Origin: Purshia tridentata
Lineage: Eukaryota > Streptophyta > Magnoliopsida > Rosales > Rosaceae
Assembly: GCA_003254885.1 (NCBI GenBank)
Contig: QANT01005697.1
Span: 1-64,000, forward strand
Length of the DNA: 64,000 bases
Direction of reading: 5' to 3'
Both the position numbers and the translations under genes were made by a program. The notes beneath the pieces are model-generated. The model did not search any database and was not told the origin of the DNA. It saw nothing but the letters and a program-made list of their open reading frames with translations. Shown one piece after another: positions 50,301-62,149 of the stretch (positions within the stretch are counted from its first letter, which is position 1; each line of letters opens with the position of its first letter).

Positions 50301-51866
50301 TAATGCCAAAAGTTTCCTCAGAATATTTCCAACAAATATAAGTGTCACAACAAAGATGGAGGAACCATGAGCTATACAGCCTATATATACACATATATGT
50401 ATTGCCAATATAAGGAAATGTGCCAATTAAGGTTGTTGGGCTTTTTCTAACAAGCTTACATGCCAACAATATTGCTCCAATAAAATTATGAAACCCCATA
50501 AATGCAAAAATGATCTATTTCAACAATGAGATTGCAGTTTAATTTCACCCCTTGTCATAACAAATAGACAGTGGCAAAAAGTATTTCAGTATTTCAGAAG
50601 TAATATAAATAATTATAGAAACAACCATTGCCAAGGTCATTTGGAACTTCTCGAGGGATATTGAGGGCATAAACAAAATCAAGTTGAACTAGTTTTCTTT
50701 TCTCGACCTTTTCTTAATAAAGAAATTAGAATTAATAGATGGACAGTATGGCAGCTTATCAAAGAAGCACCAGAAATGGAAAAAAAACCCGATAATTATA
50801 AAACATTTTAACAAATGTAACAACTTCAGTCAATAAACAGAAGCAAGATAGAAGGAAATCCTGGGAAAGCAAGAATATATGCTATTGAAAAAATGTATGA
50901 GGCAGTTCAATTACATTTTGAACTTATCAAGCAATAAGAATGAAAGTTTTCACCCAAAACCAGTTAAGAAATAAGAACAAGCTATATTCTTAATGAGCAA
51001 CAAATATGCCAGTTATAGCTGGAACATGTAGCGCAGTCCTTCAGTAATGGGACCCAAATTTAAAAAACCATTGCCCAACAATTACTAGAAAATTTGTTCA
51101 TAACAATAATTAGACTTCAATTTCCAAGATATACCTTCCAATGAATGGGAAAATATGGGCGAATGTAATTCTCACTATCAAAGCAAAAAACATGACTAAA
51201 ACTAATATTCCAAACGAGGCTCTTACAGCACGGAAAAAATTTAGAAAAAGAAGAAGGAGTTGAGATTCAAATTTAATCACAGACAAACACACAAGGAGAT
51301 TGGCATAGATTTCAACCCAGAAATCCAGAAGTCAACAGTCAAACACAGTATTTCTACACATAAAAAATCTCAGTTTCTGTTTTCTCGAAAAACAAATGCC
51401 ACGGAGATTGACGAAAATAACCTCTTCAACAGCCTTTTCTCTCGCTCTATCAGAGAGCTTGAGAGCCCTGATCTGAGCTTGTGCCTCTCCTAACTCTCGG
51501 TCCTTATCTGCAAAACTCACACAAAACGACAGTCAAAAATCGAGAAACGACACTCCAAATCGAACAAAACCAGCTGCAAATCTCCAGGAAACCCGCGGAT
51601 CGAGCAGCATTCGCACCTCTGACTTCATTCTCGAGGCGATTGAGCTCGACCTTGACCGGATCCGAGCCGTGCAAGAGGTTAAGGAACTCGTCGCCGTCCA
51701 TGCTCGGCCTCACGAATCCTCTTCTCCGCGACGAGCTCTTCCCCTCCTTGAACGATCCCGACACCGTCAGCGGCGGCGGCGTGGGAGTAGCCCCCTGCGC
51801 CGGTCCATTGCCGCTGAGCTCCGTTACTGGAGCTGCACCTCCTCCGTCGCCGGAAACCTCCTCCAT
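47382..51866 (-). CDS. MAP70: Microtubule-associated protein 70 (MAP70)
   Basis: Eleven exons give 628 residues: 51617-51866, 51422-51507, 50057-50122, 49776-49946, 49497-49667, 49182-49337, 48919-49065, 48716-48787, 48083-48622, 47812-47999, 47382-47421. The start ATG 51866 matches the family opening (MEEVSGDGGG); the longer upstream frame has no ATG. After a Gly/Pro/Ser-rich head comes DEFLNLLHGSDPVKVELNRL, then long coiled coils through residue 370 (EENKILDRMHRQKVAEVEKL, VMPVKQWLEERRFLQGEM), a Ser-rich basic middle (SNGPSRRQSLGG, GTSKSFDGGTRSLDRGK), a second coiled coil (MLAKKVETLTKAM) and the ending GLARGGLTRSTQ. MAP70 proteins bind cortical microtubules and act in secondary wall patterning and cell expansion. 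Length is close to MAP70-1 to -4. Intron 2 (about 1.3 kb) is the longest. Which paralogue it equals cannot be told, since the window appears to predate their split. Confidence 0.95.
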
Positions 51867-53565
51867 GGCCGATCTGAGTGGCACACTCTCTTTCACATCC
51901 AAATGCAGCTCAGGATCCGAAATGCTGGGTTTCAAATCGTCGACAAATATGTGGATACACAGATTATGCGGATATGTAGATATAGAGAGAGAGAGAGAGA
52001 AAGAGAAGGAGAGAGAAGCTTTGGAAAAATGGTGATTTGTAGAGAGAGACAGAGAGTGTGTTTATTTTTCTTTGTTTTTCTCTCTCTAGATTGTGATTTA
52101 AATCTGGTTCGGGCTGGAGAGAGAGTGATTAGATTTAGTTTGATTAATTTTATATAGGGTGCGGAAGAGGAATGGGGACGCTTTGCTGTTAAGCAGACAC
52201 TACTGCATGAGACTGTCTCTGTATTGTAAGTAAACCTCCTTATTAAAACAGTTAATACTACTACTTACTTTCCTTTCTTTTTTTCCTTTCTTTTTTTCTT
52301 TTTTTTGTTTTTCTTTTTGGTTTGGGCCTTTATGGCCTTTCTTAGGAAGTTATGATACGCTGGATGCGTAATGCGCACTCTCACGCAAAGAAAAGGCCTG
52401 GGTGCGTACTGTACATGGGATGCGCAAGATAGTACTTGACCTTTATTTTTTTCTTTTAATGTTGAAATTTTTTATTGATTAGTATTTTTAATTAGTGCAT
52501 ATAATTTTTTATAATAATTATTTCCTCTTTTGTACGGTCTATAATTTCGTTTATTACATTTAAGTTAATATTAACTATAATAGTATTTTAAAATAGTTTA
52601 TTGACTTATTTGTAATATTAAAAAAATTTTATTAACATATCTGTAATTGACTTTTAAAAGTGTCAAAAAATTATATATTAATGAAATTTGTGAATATAGG
52701 ATTAAAGTATAAGAATTGACAAATATACTTGGTTTTTTATGTATAATGAGATTTGTGCGAAATACATAGTATCAGTTTAGTCTAGGATTCCAAGCCAAAA
52801 TAGATAAAAATCAGTCTAGGGCTTGAGTTTGAGGGTATGAGTATATAACTCCAAATCTTTGGCTTGGAGTCTAGCATTATGAGTCTTAAATTAGATATTA
52901 GATTTTAAGGTTTAATGTCTCAATTTCATATGCTCTAAGTATAGAGTTTAGAGTTTAATAATGTCTTGATCAAACTTAGGCTCATAATTCATAATAAGAG
53001 TTTGCTACGTAGATTTTAAAGTTTGATAACTCCCTTTGTCATGAAATTTAAAATAATATCTAACCGTCTTTGAGTATACCTTCTACATATTTAAAGTTTT
53101 TTTTTAAGTTTTTTTGGCCAAGACTACATATTACAAAGCTTAGTTTCTCAAATCTCACGAAAAATGGTACAAGATGAGCATCCAATCCACCAAGGAATGT
53201 ATCATTTTCGTTGTGAATGGATGAAGGATCTTCTTACATACAGCCAAATATGACGGACCCCATTTTTTAAACACATTTTGGACTATGTGGAGAAAGAATT
53301 TTGTACCAAAACCCTGTTGGGGAAGTGTTATAAGCCATTACATCAATTCAGTTCTAAACAGTCCCATGACTCATAATGAAACAAATAATACATAAGCGAT
53401 CATTACGGGTGTAATATATAATATGAGACCATCAATATAAAATCAAGCAATCATATGTAGATTGAAGAGTTGTAATTGTCATTGTGGATTTGTTCTAATT
53501 CTATACTTAAACTTTTGTTTTGTCCTAATTTGGTATATAATATAACTTATATTCAAGGTTAATTT
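51867..53565. other. Intergenic upstream of MAP70
   Basis: No gene found. MAP70 leader and promoter occupy the left part, including a (GA)n run at about 51981-52000. The rest is AT-rich. No exon coding for a RING finger or coiled coil of COP1 is visible here, which matters for the truncated copy to the right. Confidence 0.6.
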
Positions 53566-54228
53566 TGTTGGGAATAAATCCCCTCGCCACGACAAATATG
53601 TGATGGAAGAATAAAATACACAAGCCAATAAAAGAAAACAAGATAGCACCAAGAATTTAACGTGGTTCGGCAAAATCCTGCCTACGTCCACGAAGAGTTT
53701 CCTTCACTATGAGAGAAATAACCTTGTACAAGAATTACACTCAAGAGTTTAATCCCAAACCCGAGCCCTTGTACCCAATAGGATACACCCCTTGTACACC
53801 CTCTCTCAACTAGAAGATTACTCTACCCAAGCCTTGCCCTCTCACACACAACTCCCTTAGTGAACTCTCACACTTTGAGTTGAAGACCTTGAGAAGACAA
53901 CTTGCTTAAGTTGCTTCCCTCTCACACACAACTCCCTTAGTGAACTCTCACACCTTGAGTTGAAGACCTTGAGAAGGCCTTGATAGCTTGATCTTGAATG
54001 CCAAGCCTCATCCTCCTTTTATAGCCATGGATGGATCCTTTTAGCAACTTGGAGAAAAGTCCACCAACTCTTGGATCCTTCTAGCAACTTGGAGAAAAGT
54101 CCACCACCCAAGCCTTGTAGAATTCTCTACAAACTTCTTGAACTTTAGCCAACTTGCACTAACTAGAAAGAAGTAGAAGATTCTAGATCTTCAANAGAAC
54201 ATGGGCTGGATATTTAATTAGCCCAACA
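53566..54228. mobile_element. Isolated LTR-like element (fossil, family uncertain, Ty1/copia or TRIM type)
   Basis: A 663-base block begins TGTTGGG and ends CCCAACA, the short perfect inverted ends typical of a plant LTR. Inside is the string TTTAACGTGGTTCGGC, common in LTRs of plant retroelements. No second LTR or coding part is attached. The five bases either side (AATTT and CCCTG) do not match, so no target duplication is visible. Inside are two tandem duplications: about 80-bp period at 53837-53975 and about 41-bp period at 54025-54107. It contains an N at 54195. Age cannot be set without its partner LTR. It directly adjoins the truncated COP1 copy. Confidence 0.7.
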
Positions 54229-54302
54229 CCCTGTTGCTAAATTATTGTACTTTTGTTCTATTTCTTGTTTTCATCCGACTCATCTCTTGCATTTTGCAAC
54301 AG

Positions 54303-57300
54303 TTTAATGACCTACAAGAGTGTTACTTGCAAAAGCGACAAAATTGGAACAGACAGGAAGAAAGGGACACAAATGATATGAATATAGAAGGTTATAATCC
54401 AGGCCTTGAAGATTTTCAATCTGTGCTTACTAGCTTTACGCAATACAGGTGCAAACTTTTTAAGTATCATTTCAGTCGTCAATTATAAGTTTTCCTTTTA
54501 AGAAATCCTATCCTGTTATAGTTACATTATACCTTCTGTTTGGTTGCCTGAATAGTCGATTGAGGGTCATTGCTGAACTGAGGCATGGTGATCTTTTTCA
54601 CTCTGCCAATATTGTGTCAAGGTGAGTTGAAATGCCATCTTTTATGCACTTAAGTACACAATGGAAGTGAATTTTCATACCATACAAATTTGTCACCCTT
54701 CTTTGAAAGTTTTTTTCTGGAGTATTTTCCCTTTCATCAGAGATTTTCCTGACTGCAAAAATTTAATTATAATTAAAATATCTAATAGATACAGGCAAAT
54801 TAACATCATGATCCATGCTTTATTTGAGTCATCAGAAAATAGTCAAGTGGCGTGATTATTTCACTGAACCACCATGTCATGGGATTACTACAGAACGTGC
54901 AAACTGTGTTTAAAAACTTCTCTCCAGCTATTTTCAGTAAAATCTGTTGGGATTTCATATTTTCACTATATTTGCTGCAGTATAGAATTTGATCGTGATG
55001 AGGAATTGTTTGCTACTGCTGGAGTTTCACGGTGCATCAAGGTTTTTGAATTTTCATCGGTAAGCATAGGACTTACAATTTGGTGTGTGTACAATGTCTG
55101 TAATTTTTGTAAAAATAGTCAATAATGACTGCAGGGAAAATGTTGAGCCAACCCTTCCATGAATATTTTTGTTGCTTCCAAATGCTACTGTTTTAGCTTT
55201 TTAATAAACTTTTTTAATGCAGTGACCTAGTTGTTCTCTAAAAGTTGTTTGGTTTAATATGCTCTGCATGCCTGCCTTGGTTTTCTATATTACTATTAGT
55301 GTTGCTTCATGACAATAGTTGTTTTTCTTCCTATAAAAATGTTTCGCTACACTTGGTTTTCTATATGTACCTGTCACTGTCAGCTTTAGGCTTCTTCATA
55401 TAGGCTGTGCAAGAATTTTCTGAAATCTAATGTACCTCAATTTTGTAGAGGATTTCTTTTTTTGTTCATGGTTAATTGACTAATTAATAAGTTCTATTGT
55501 GATTACTTCCAGGTGGTTAATGAACCAGCAGACATCCACTGTCCTATCATTGAGATATCCACACGATCCAAGCTTAGTTGCTTAAGCTGGAATAAATTCA
55601 CTAAAAACCATATTGCTAGTAGTGACTACGAAGGAATTGTAACTGTTTGGGATGTAATTACTCGTCAGGTAGGGAAACCTTTCCTTTTCTCTTAAGCATA
55701 TTTCTAATCTGCATACGTATGCGTCATAATTTTGGCACTGCCCAATCATATTTGTTCACATCCAGCTATTTAACAAGACTAATTTTCTACCAGAGTGTGA
55801 TGGAATATGAGGAGCACGAAAAGCGAGCTTGGTGTGTTGATTTTTCATGTACTGATCCTTCAATGCTTGTGTCGGGAAGTGATGACTGCAAGGTAGATTG
55901 TAGCTGGATCAAAGCTCATATCCTAAAAAGGGACTATTGCTAGCCTTAGGTCTGGTGTATTTAAAGTAGCTTCAAGAATAAAAATGCGACGGGCAACACA
56001 AATAGAAAGTAAAAAATGCATGACCACATGATGCCTGGAAGGCCTACCTATAGTGTCTGTTAAAAACTGAAGTTTGCAAAGAAGGATTTGTGCATCAAAT
56101 CAGCATGTGAAGCCATTCACATCATTTTGGAAAATGTTCCTCTTTTTGGGGCAAAAATTAGAAACTGAAGACAAAAGGATATTTCTAATTTCCTTGAGGT
56201 ATAAAGCATCTGTCCACACTGGGACATTTTGGTGCTCCTGCCAAGCTAAAATAAAGGCTCATGTAGGAAAAATTTTGGTGGCTCAATTGTTTTCCAACAT
56301 CCCGAAAAAAAGCAGTAGTTAGGATGTCCTTAAAATTGCTTTTATGTTCATAAGTGGTCTCAGTCCACATTTGCTATATATGCTAAACAGGTCAAAATTT
56401 GGTGCACTAAGCAAGAAGCAAGTGTTCTCAATATCGACATGAAGGCAAATATTTGTTCTGTCAAGTATAATCCTGGATCCAGCTTTTTTGTGGCGGTATG
56501 TCTCTGTTTTTAAGATGGACACGAAAGCTTTGCCTCCGCATAATTCTCTTTTTCCTTGAAATGAAAAATTTGAACTGATTTGATCAACTTAGGGTACATA
56601 GCTGGGTAAAATCACTTAGAAGTTTAACACTTTGAAATTTTGCAGGTTGGTTCCGCCGATCATCACATTCACTATTATGACTTGAGAAATATCAGCCAAC
56701 CACTGCATGTGTTTAGTGGGCATAGAAAAGCTGTTTCATATGTGAAATTCCTGTCCAACAATGAACTAGCTTCTGCATCCACTGACAGCACATTGCGATT
56801 GTGGGATGTACAGGAAAACTTGCCTGTGAGTTATCTAGCTTATGGCACTGTTTCTTTCTATACAGATTGTAAGCACTTCACCCGTTGAAGGATGATGGCG
56901 CTTGAAGTTAAATATATATCGTTTTATAAAAAATGACTCAAAGATACTTTATATAGATGACGGTCAGAACATGAAACTTAAATTTATTTTTTCAGTAATT
57001 ACCAAACTCAGTTTAAGCTAATTCTTGTTTTCCTCTCTGACAGCGGTGCACGTATAGAGGCCACATGAATGAGAAGAATTTTGTGGGTCTCACAGTAAAT
57101 AATGAGTATATTGCTTGTGGCAGCGAGACAAATGAAGTGTTCGTTTATCATAAGGTCAAGAAACTAAGTTAACATATCACGAAAATTAAACCCCACCCGT
57201 ATGAAATTGGCTCATAAAATGCATTGTTGGAGGGTATTTACATGGATTGCCAAATTTGCAAAGTAGTTTGTGAAACATCTTGTTATAAGAGTATATTGGG

Positions 57301-57514
57301 CACCAACAGTAAATGATTCGATTTTGATGATTACTTGCAGGCTATCTCGAAGCCTATGGCTTGGCATAGATTTGGTTCTTCGGATTTAGACGATAATGAT
57401 GATGATGATGCAGGATCATACTTTATCAGTGCTGTATGTTGGAAGAGGGAAAGCCCAATGATATTGGCTGCAAACAGTCAAGGAACGATCAAAGTGCTTG
57501 TACTTGCAGCCTGA
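54303..57514 (+). pseudogene. COP1: 5'-truncated COP1 gene, WD40 half only
   Basis: Nine consecutive exons are intact and in frame: 54303-54448, 54556-54621, 54981-55059, 55513-55668, 55794-55892, 56391-56495, 56646-56825, 57044-57154, 57341-57514. They encode 371 residues that match COP1 from FNDLQECYLQKR through [50 protein letters not shown] to the C-terminus TIKVLVLAA. This is the linker plus the complete seven-blade WD40 propeller. The RING finger and coiled coil (roughly the first 275 residues of COP1) are absent, and no such exons lie within 2.3 kb upstream. The first retained acceptor sits 75 bases after an LTR-like element. Within the fragment there is no stop or frameshift. The first in-frame ATG is 54378, which would give a 346-residue WD40 protein. 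COP1 normally targets light-signalling factors for ubiquitination; this copy cannot act as a ligase. SPA proteins are excluded by the linker sequence. Confidence 0.88.
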
Positions 57515-58961
57515 GTAACATTGTAAGGCTGGTACTTCCGTATCCACTAAATAATATCTTGAAGATCTTTTTCCATTAATCAGGTTGAAATTAATGGCCC
57601 CATTCCTGAGCTTCTATTTTTTCCACTCCACATATGCTAAGTCATTACTGCAGCATAATATTCATGAAACTTCTATTGAAGCTCTGAAAGCTTTCACTAA
57701 TGGTTTTATGAGGAAATGCAGATTGTCATAACCAACAAAGAGACATCTGCGTCGTCTTACTCAAACGGGCCACTATGAACCATTCGATTTTAAAAGTTTT
57801 CCTATTCACTCAGTTAATATGAAGAGTCATAATTGAAAATCAAATACCGAATATTCTTAGCATATTAATTGTACATAATTGCGAATGAGAACGCATGTTT
57901 AAAATGTAGAAGCTATCATATTGAAAAGAAAAAGGAAAGGACTACTACTATATGGCTTCACATCAGTATCCTGGTATGCATGTTTAATATGCTCTTCTTC
58001 TGCATTAATCCCCGTGTTTTAGTATTTTTCCCACTATGAATCCCCTTGCTGCCAAGCCTCTGCTTTGAATGAATACCATATAATTGAACGGAACTTCAAG
58101 ATAAAGTCTATGAGTTTTAAAATGTAATTCATTGGTTTGATTTACACTTTGAATCGCATGTATCTTGCTTTATTACCTAGAGAAACATATTGACAATCCT
58201 AGTCAGCACTCTGGATTTATATATATACATCGTTCATTAGGTTAATTTTAACTTTATATAAATATATCACTTTGAAACGGAAGTGTGCTTCTAACCTTAG
58301 GTTATTTTAGCTTGATCTGTGCTTTAAAGGTTATTTTAGCTTAGCTTATTCTTACTATCCTAGTATATTGTAAATAATTGTGAATCAGCACACAATGAAA
58401 GTGTACAAAAGATCAAATTGAAAAAAGAAAAAGGCATGCCAACAAATTAAGAACTGTATATGGCTTCACATCAGTATCTGCTTTTTTATACATATACTAC
58501 CCACGTACACCAGCTGATCGACAACTTTGTATAGAACCAAATTATAATCACAAATCAAATACCGTACGAATCTTAAATTTGTAAAACAAACACATATTGT
58601 AAAGCCAATATAATCAAATTATAATCACATATTGACACCGTTATTATAGCATACAATTTATCATGACAAACATTGTTATTCTTAATATATTCCGCATATA
58701 TAATTGAGAAAGAAAACAAACACATTAAATTTGTAGAAAAGATATTGAAAGGAAAAGAAGAACCCATCCGAGAGCTAGCTATCCCTTCATGCATGCTTTC
58801 TGACCAATTCACCGATCGAGTTATATACTTTGAGCTCACAAATCAAAAGTCAATATGATGCCTTGCTTTTACCAATTTATTGAGCTTCAAGTAATGCCTC
58901 TCCAGAGCGTTCCGAAAACAATCAGGTAAAATCTTCTTAATTATTTTCTTAAATATAAATT
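57515..58961. other. Intergenic between the COP1 fragment and ankyrin/PGG gene
   Basis: No gene found. AT-rich; convergent 3' ends of the two neighbours should fall here. A short phrase, TGGCTTCACATCAGTATC, occurs at about 57953 and again at about 58460, hinting at an old duplication of roughly 500-base spacing. Confidence 0.55.
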
Positions 58962-60218
58962 TCACACATTTAATGAATGCATGATACAACGGAAATTGCA
59001 CCAGCCCGAACCCAGTAACTGGAAGAAGCGCAACAGTGTAACCAGAGACCTAGCCCATTTTCTCTGGAGATCATGGATCAATAGAAAAATGGTAGCACTA
59101 AAGGCAAGCATGGTGGTTATCATGGACAAAAAGAGTAAGGTGAATCCAATAATCAACTTGTGTGGGAGCAAATGACAAAAATATGGATACTCCAAGGGAG
59201 AGGTTAAGATAGAGAGGAACATTACCACAGAAGCCAATGAGCTGGCAAGCAAGGTAATGTCCATGATGGTGAAGACCCAGAAAAAAGGAGAGTCCAATAA
59301 AATAGGAAGGCCACTATTTTGGTCGTTACCTCCGGGAACCGTGTACGCAGCTGCAAAGACCAAGGTGGCCACTAGGATTGCCACCACCGTGCATGCCTGA
59401 GCAGTGTCTTTCATCCATCCTTGTGCGGACTCTAGAAGATTTGCACGGTGTTTATTGAACAGCTCCACCGCTGTTTGATTCTCCTTGTTGCGGTGCATGG
59501 TGTAATGACGTGATACTATCTTTTGTACACGCTGCATATAGGGTACGTATATCAAAATACGAACATATATATACATACATTGGTACACTAAATACACTTA
59601 CAAAGTACAATTAAGTTTAGTAAAAATTAATATTATATATATGCATGATGGATGGATGAGCTGCTGACCTGCACCCAAGCAACTCATCTTGCAATTGCAT
59701 GGCAGGACCACTTAAACGCTGATCTGCTGTATTGTGATATTTGCTATTAGAAGCTTGGTGTAATATGGTGTTGCCCTCGGCGTCGATCCTTCGAGCCAAT
59801 TTTGACAAAATTGTTGGTCGACTTTTGAGAAGCTTAAAGATGTCATACTGACGGTGCCTATGCAAAATGTTTTGTTGATGACCACTAACGTGGTCAATAG
59901 CCTGAGGATGAACCTTCAGTATCTCTTCGAAAACAGGCACTGCTCCTGTGCTTGTTGCTATATGCAATGGGGTTCTGCATACATATTCATTACAAATCTC
60001 TTCTGCAGCCGCGGCATTTGCTTGTTTTTTTGAACCCAACGAAATTGTTGTGTCTATATGTTTGTTACTTTCCATCCATAAAAAGTCACTTTTGACGAGT
60101 AAATGGGTGAGTTTCTCTAGTGCTTTTTGATTTTTCTTTTCACTCCAGATCGTGTTGATTATCGGCCACCCTATTTAATATTGATGCTCATCAACTCATC
60201 ATAACAAATTATATGCTC

Positions 60219-60340
60219 GTCAAATTAGAAATCATTTGCCTATCTAACTTTGATCAAACAAATAGACGAACCAAATATTTTCGAGAAAACTGTCCATTTG
60301 TTTGATCAAAATTAGATAGGCAAATATTTTTCGATTTGAC
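60219..60340. repeat. Foldback (inverted) repeat in the ankyrin/PGG gene intron
   Basis: Arms at about 60219-60264 and 60296-60340 are inverted copies: TTTGCCTATCTAA...GATCAAACAAAT pairs with ATTTGTTTGATC...TTAGATAGGCAAA. The spacer is about 31 bases. Arms of about 45 bases with few mismatches would form a strong hairpin. It may be a small foldback MITE; clear target duplications are not evident. Confidence 0.85.
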
Positions 60341-60616
60341 TAATTCTTGTAAGGATGATCAATCAATAAAGATGTAAAAAATGAACGGTTCAGATCAATA
60401 CAAAACGACTCGTGTGGGCCCCATAAGGAGATCCTTACTGTGTATATATATATGATTAAGTACTAAAATTGAAGGCCAGAAAATTTTAACTAATGAAAGT
60501 TGAAACTACCTTCAGCGAGGAAGTTCCATATGGACAAGAACACCACTAGAACACCATCTGCAATATAATATATGCATGCAACTCGATCAGGTACAAACAT
60601 CCAATTCGGTCTTGTG

Positions 60617-60650
60617 TATATATATGTGTGTGTGTATATATATATATATG
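60617..60650. repeat. TA/TG-rich microsatellite
   Basis: Alternating TATATATATGTGTGTGTG then TATATATATA, within an intron of the damaged ankyrin/PGG gene. A further TA run is at about 61176-61198. Confidence 0.85.
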
Positions 60651-61430
60651 GAAGTGACCTATTTGGGGTGGTCGATCACCATGTATTTGTACAAACAGCA
60701 CATAAATAACCCAATCAATTGAAAATTCCATAGAAAAACTGAAAGTTAAAGATAACTAAAACATAATAACCTAACAACAATATAATCCCAAATAAGCTAT
60801 AGAGGTGAAATTGCAATTTCGAGAAACAAGAAATATATTAACCTAATTTTGAAAAGAGTTTACTCATCAAGAAAGATAAATAAACTTTTTTAGTTGGACA
60901 CCGGTCGAATTGTTAAACTGACAAAGAAAAAAATGGATATATAGGGTATATCTTAAAATCAATTCAAAATATTAAAAATTTGATTACCTGCAAGCTTCTT
61001 CCCACAGCTAGATTGGCGGGGCTTTCCCGAGCTGCTCTCTAGGTCGTCCTTTTGAGTTGGTGAGACCTGATGAACTTCAACAGGAAGGCCTGCATAATAC
61101 ATATGATAAATGTTTAATGCAATATATGTTACGGTTAGTGTGTTTGCATACCTTAGGCAATTACTTCATCACATTATATATATATATATATATATATACA
61201 TGCTCCTATATATTAGTAATATGAGATACCTTATTTGAAAATAAATAAGAAATCTCTTATTAGGTTTTACATTGCATTTTGATGATAATAGTATATATTG
61301 AGAGTTGTAGATGAATAAGTCGTACAATTATAAATGAACATCTTCCATGTGCTTTTGTGAAATTCTGGTTTGAAGACCTGCGGCATTTGGGCTAGCAATT
61401 GAAGGCTTGTCCATGCTTCAATCTTTCTTT

Positions 61431-62149
61431 CTGCAAGAAATACATAGTTCGTCTGTAACCAAAGAGCCGTCTCTGCATTAAAAAGCTCAAAAATAAGTAA
61501 ATTAATGTATAATATAAGAATTGGTTCAATTGGAGAATTTAATTTAAAATCAAATAAGTAGTTAGTCAGCATGTCTAAAATATTGGCCGGACCATTCATT
61601 CCGATGTGAATATATAACTCTCAAGTCCCAACATATATATGTAACTTGTGAAAAGTACTATTATATTTATACACTATTAACTGATCATCCTGTATACTAT
61701 GTAGCTTCTTCTTTTTTTAACCATTGTACTTGTATAATATCTCTTTAATAAGTAATAGAGGTGGAATTCATCTATATATGTGGAACCCACATGGGTGGAT
61801 CCTACTTTTATTAATAGAGAGATTGTATACTATATGATATAAATAGCTTACATATATTCCAATAAAAATGATATAAATAGCTTTATTCAACTTGGGAATA
61901 TTCTTTTTTTTTTCTAAAGAAAATTTTGGAAATATTTAAAAGCCTTTTTCTGTCACATGCTAGATCGATGTAGGCCAGAATTATTTGCTAATCCCTTGTG
62001 TGCTATATCATACAAATCAATTATAATTTATAATTATGTATTTCATTTTACAATTAATGTAGGTTCATGATCGAAACTGTTAATTTTTTAGATCATTGTT
62101 TAAATTACTTTTAAAGAATTATCTAAAAAAGAGTCTACACTGTACTTAA
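61431..62149. other. AT-rich stretch between the ankyrin/PGG gene and copia element
   Basis: Nothing recognisable. If the ankyrin gene once had N-terminal exons, they would lie here, but I find no ankyrin-like strings. Confidence 0.55.

Larger units (their letters stand above)
58962..61430 (-). pseudogene. Ankyrin/PGG-domain membrane protein gene, 5'-incomplete and frameshifted
   Basis: Five exons can be followed: 61326-61430, 60988-61089, 60510-60557, 59669-60170, 58962-59531. The first four join in one frame: TSLQLLAQMPQVF, then LPVEVHQVSPTQKDD, VLVVFLSIWNFLAEGW, and KSDFLW with ankyrin-type strings RTPLHIATSTGAVPVFEEIL and EGNTILHQASNS. The last exon gives the PGG domain (NKENQTAVELFN, AACTVPGG-type string AAAYTVPGGNDQNSG) with four membrane spans and an ending NFRCIMHSL. 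Exon 4 ends in phase 2 while exon 5 needs phase 0, so the junction is out of frame by one base; using it reaches a stop within five codons. NILHRHRQYDIF also lacks about three residues (usually VAI) of the ankyrin core. No start codon or N-terminal repeats are visible upstream. It belongs to the clade of plant ANK-PGG proteins that multiplies in clusters, distinct from the intact ankyrin gene at 10939. Confidence 0.8.

Noticed and set aside
54303-57514. SPA-family (SPA1 to SPA4) identity for the WD40 gene
   Set aside because: The linker FNDLQECYLQKR and RLRVIAELRHGD followed by SVVNEPADI is COP1-specific, and no kinase-like domain is present.
61267-61599. Treating the whole 110-codon minus frame as one exon
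   Set aside because: Only 61326-61430 is bounded by splice sites and resembles the ankyrin/PGG family; the rest is intron read-through.
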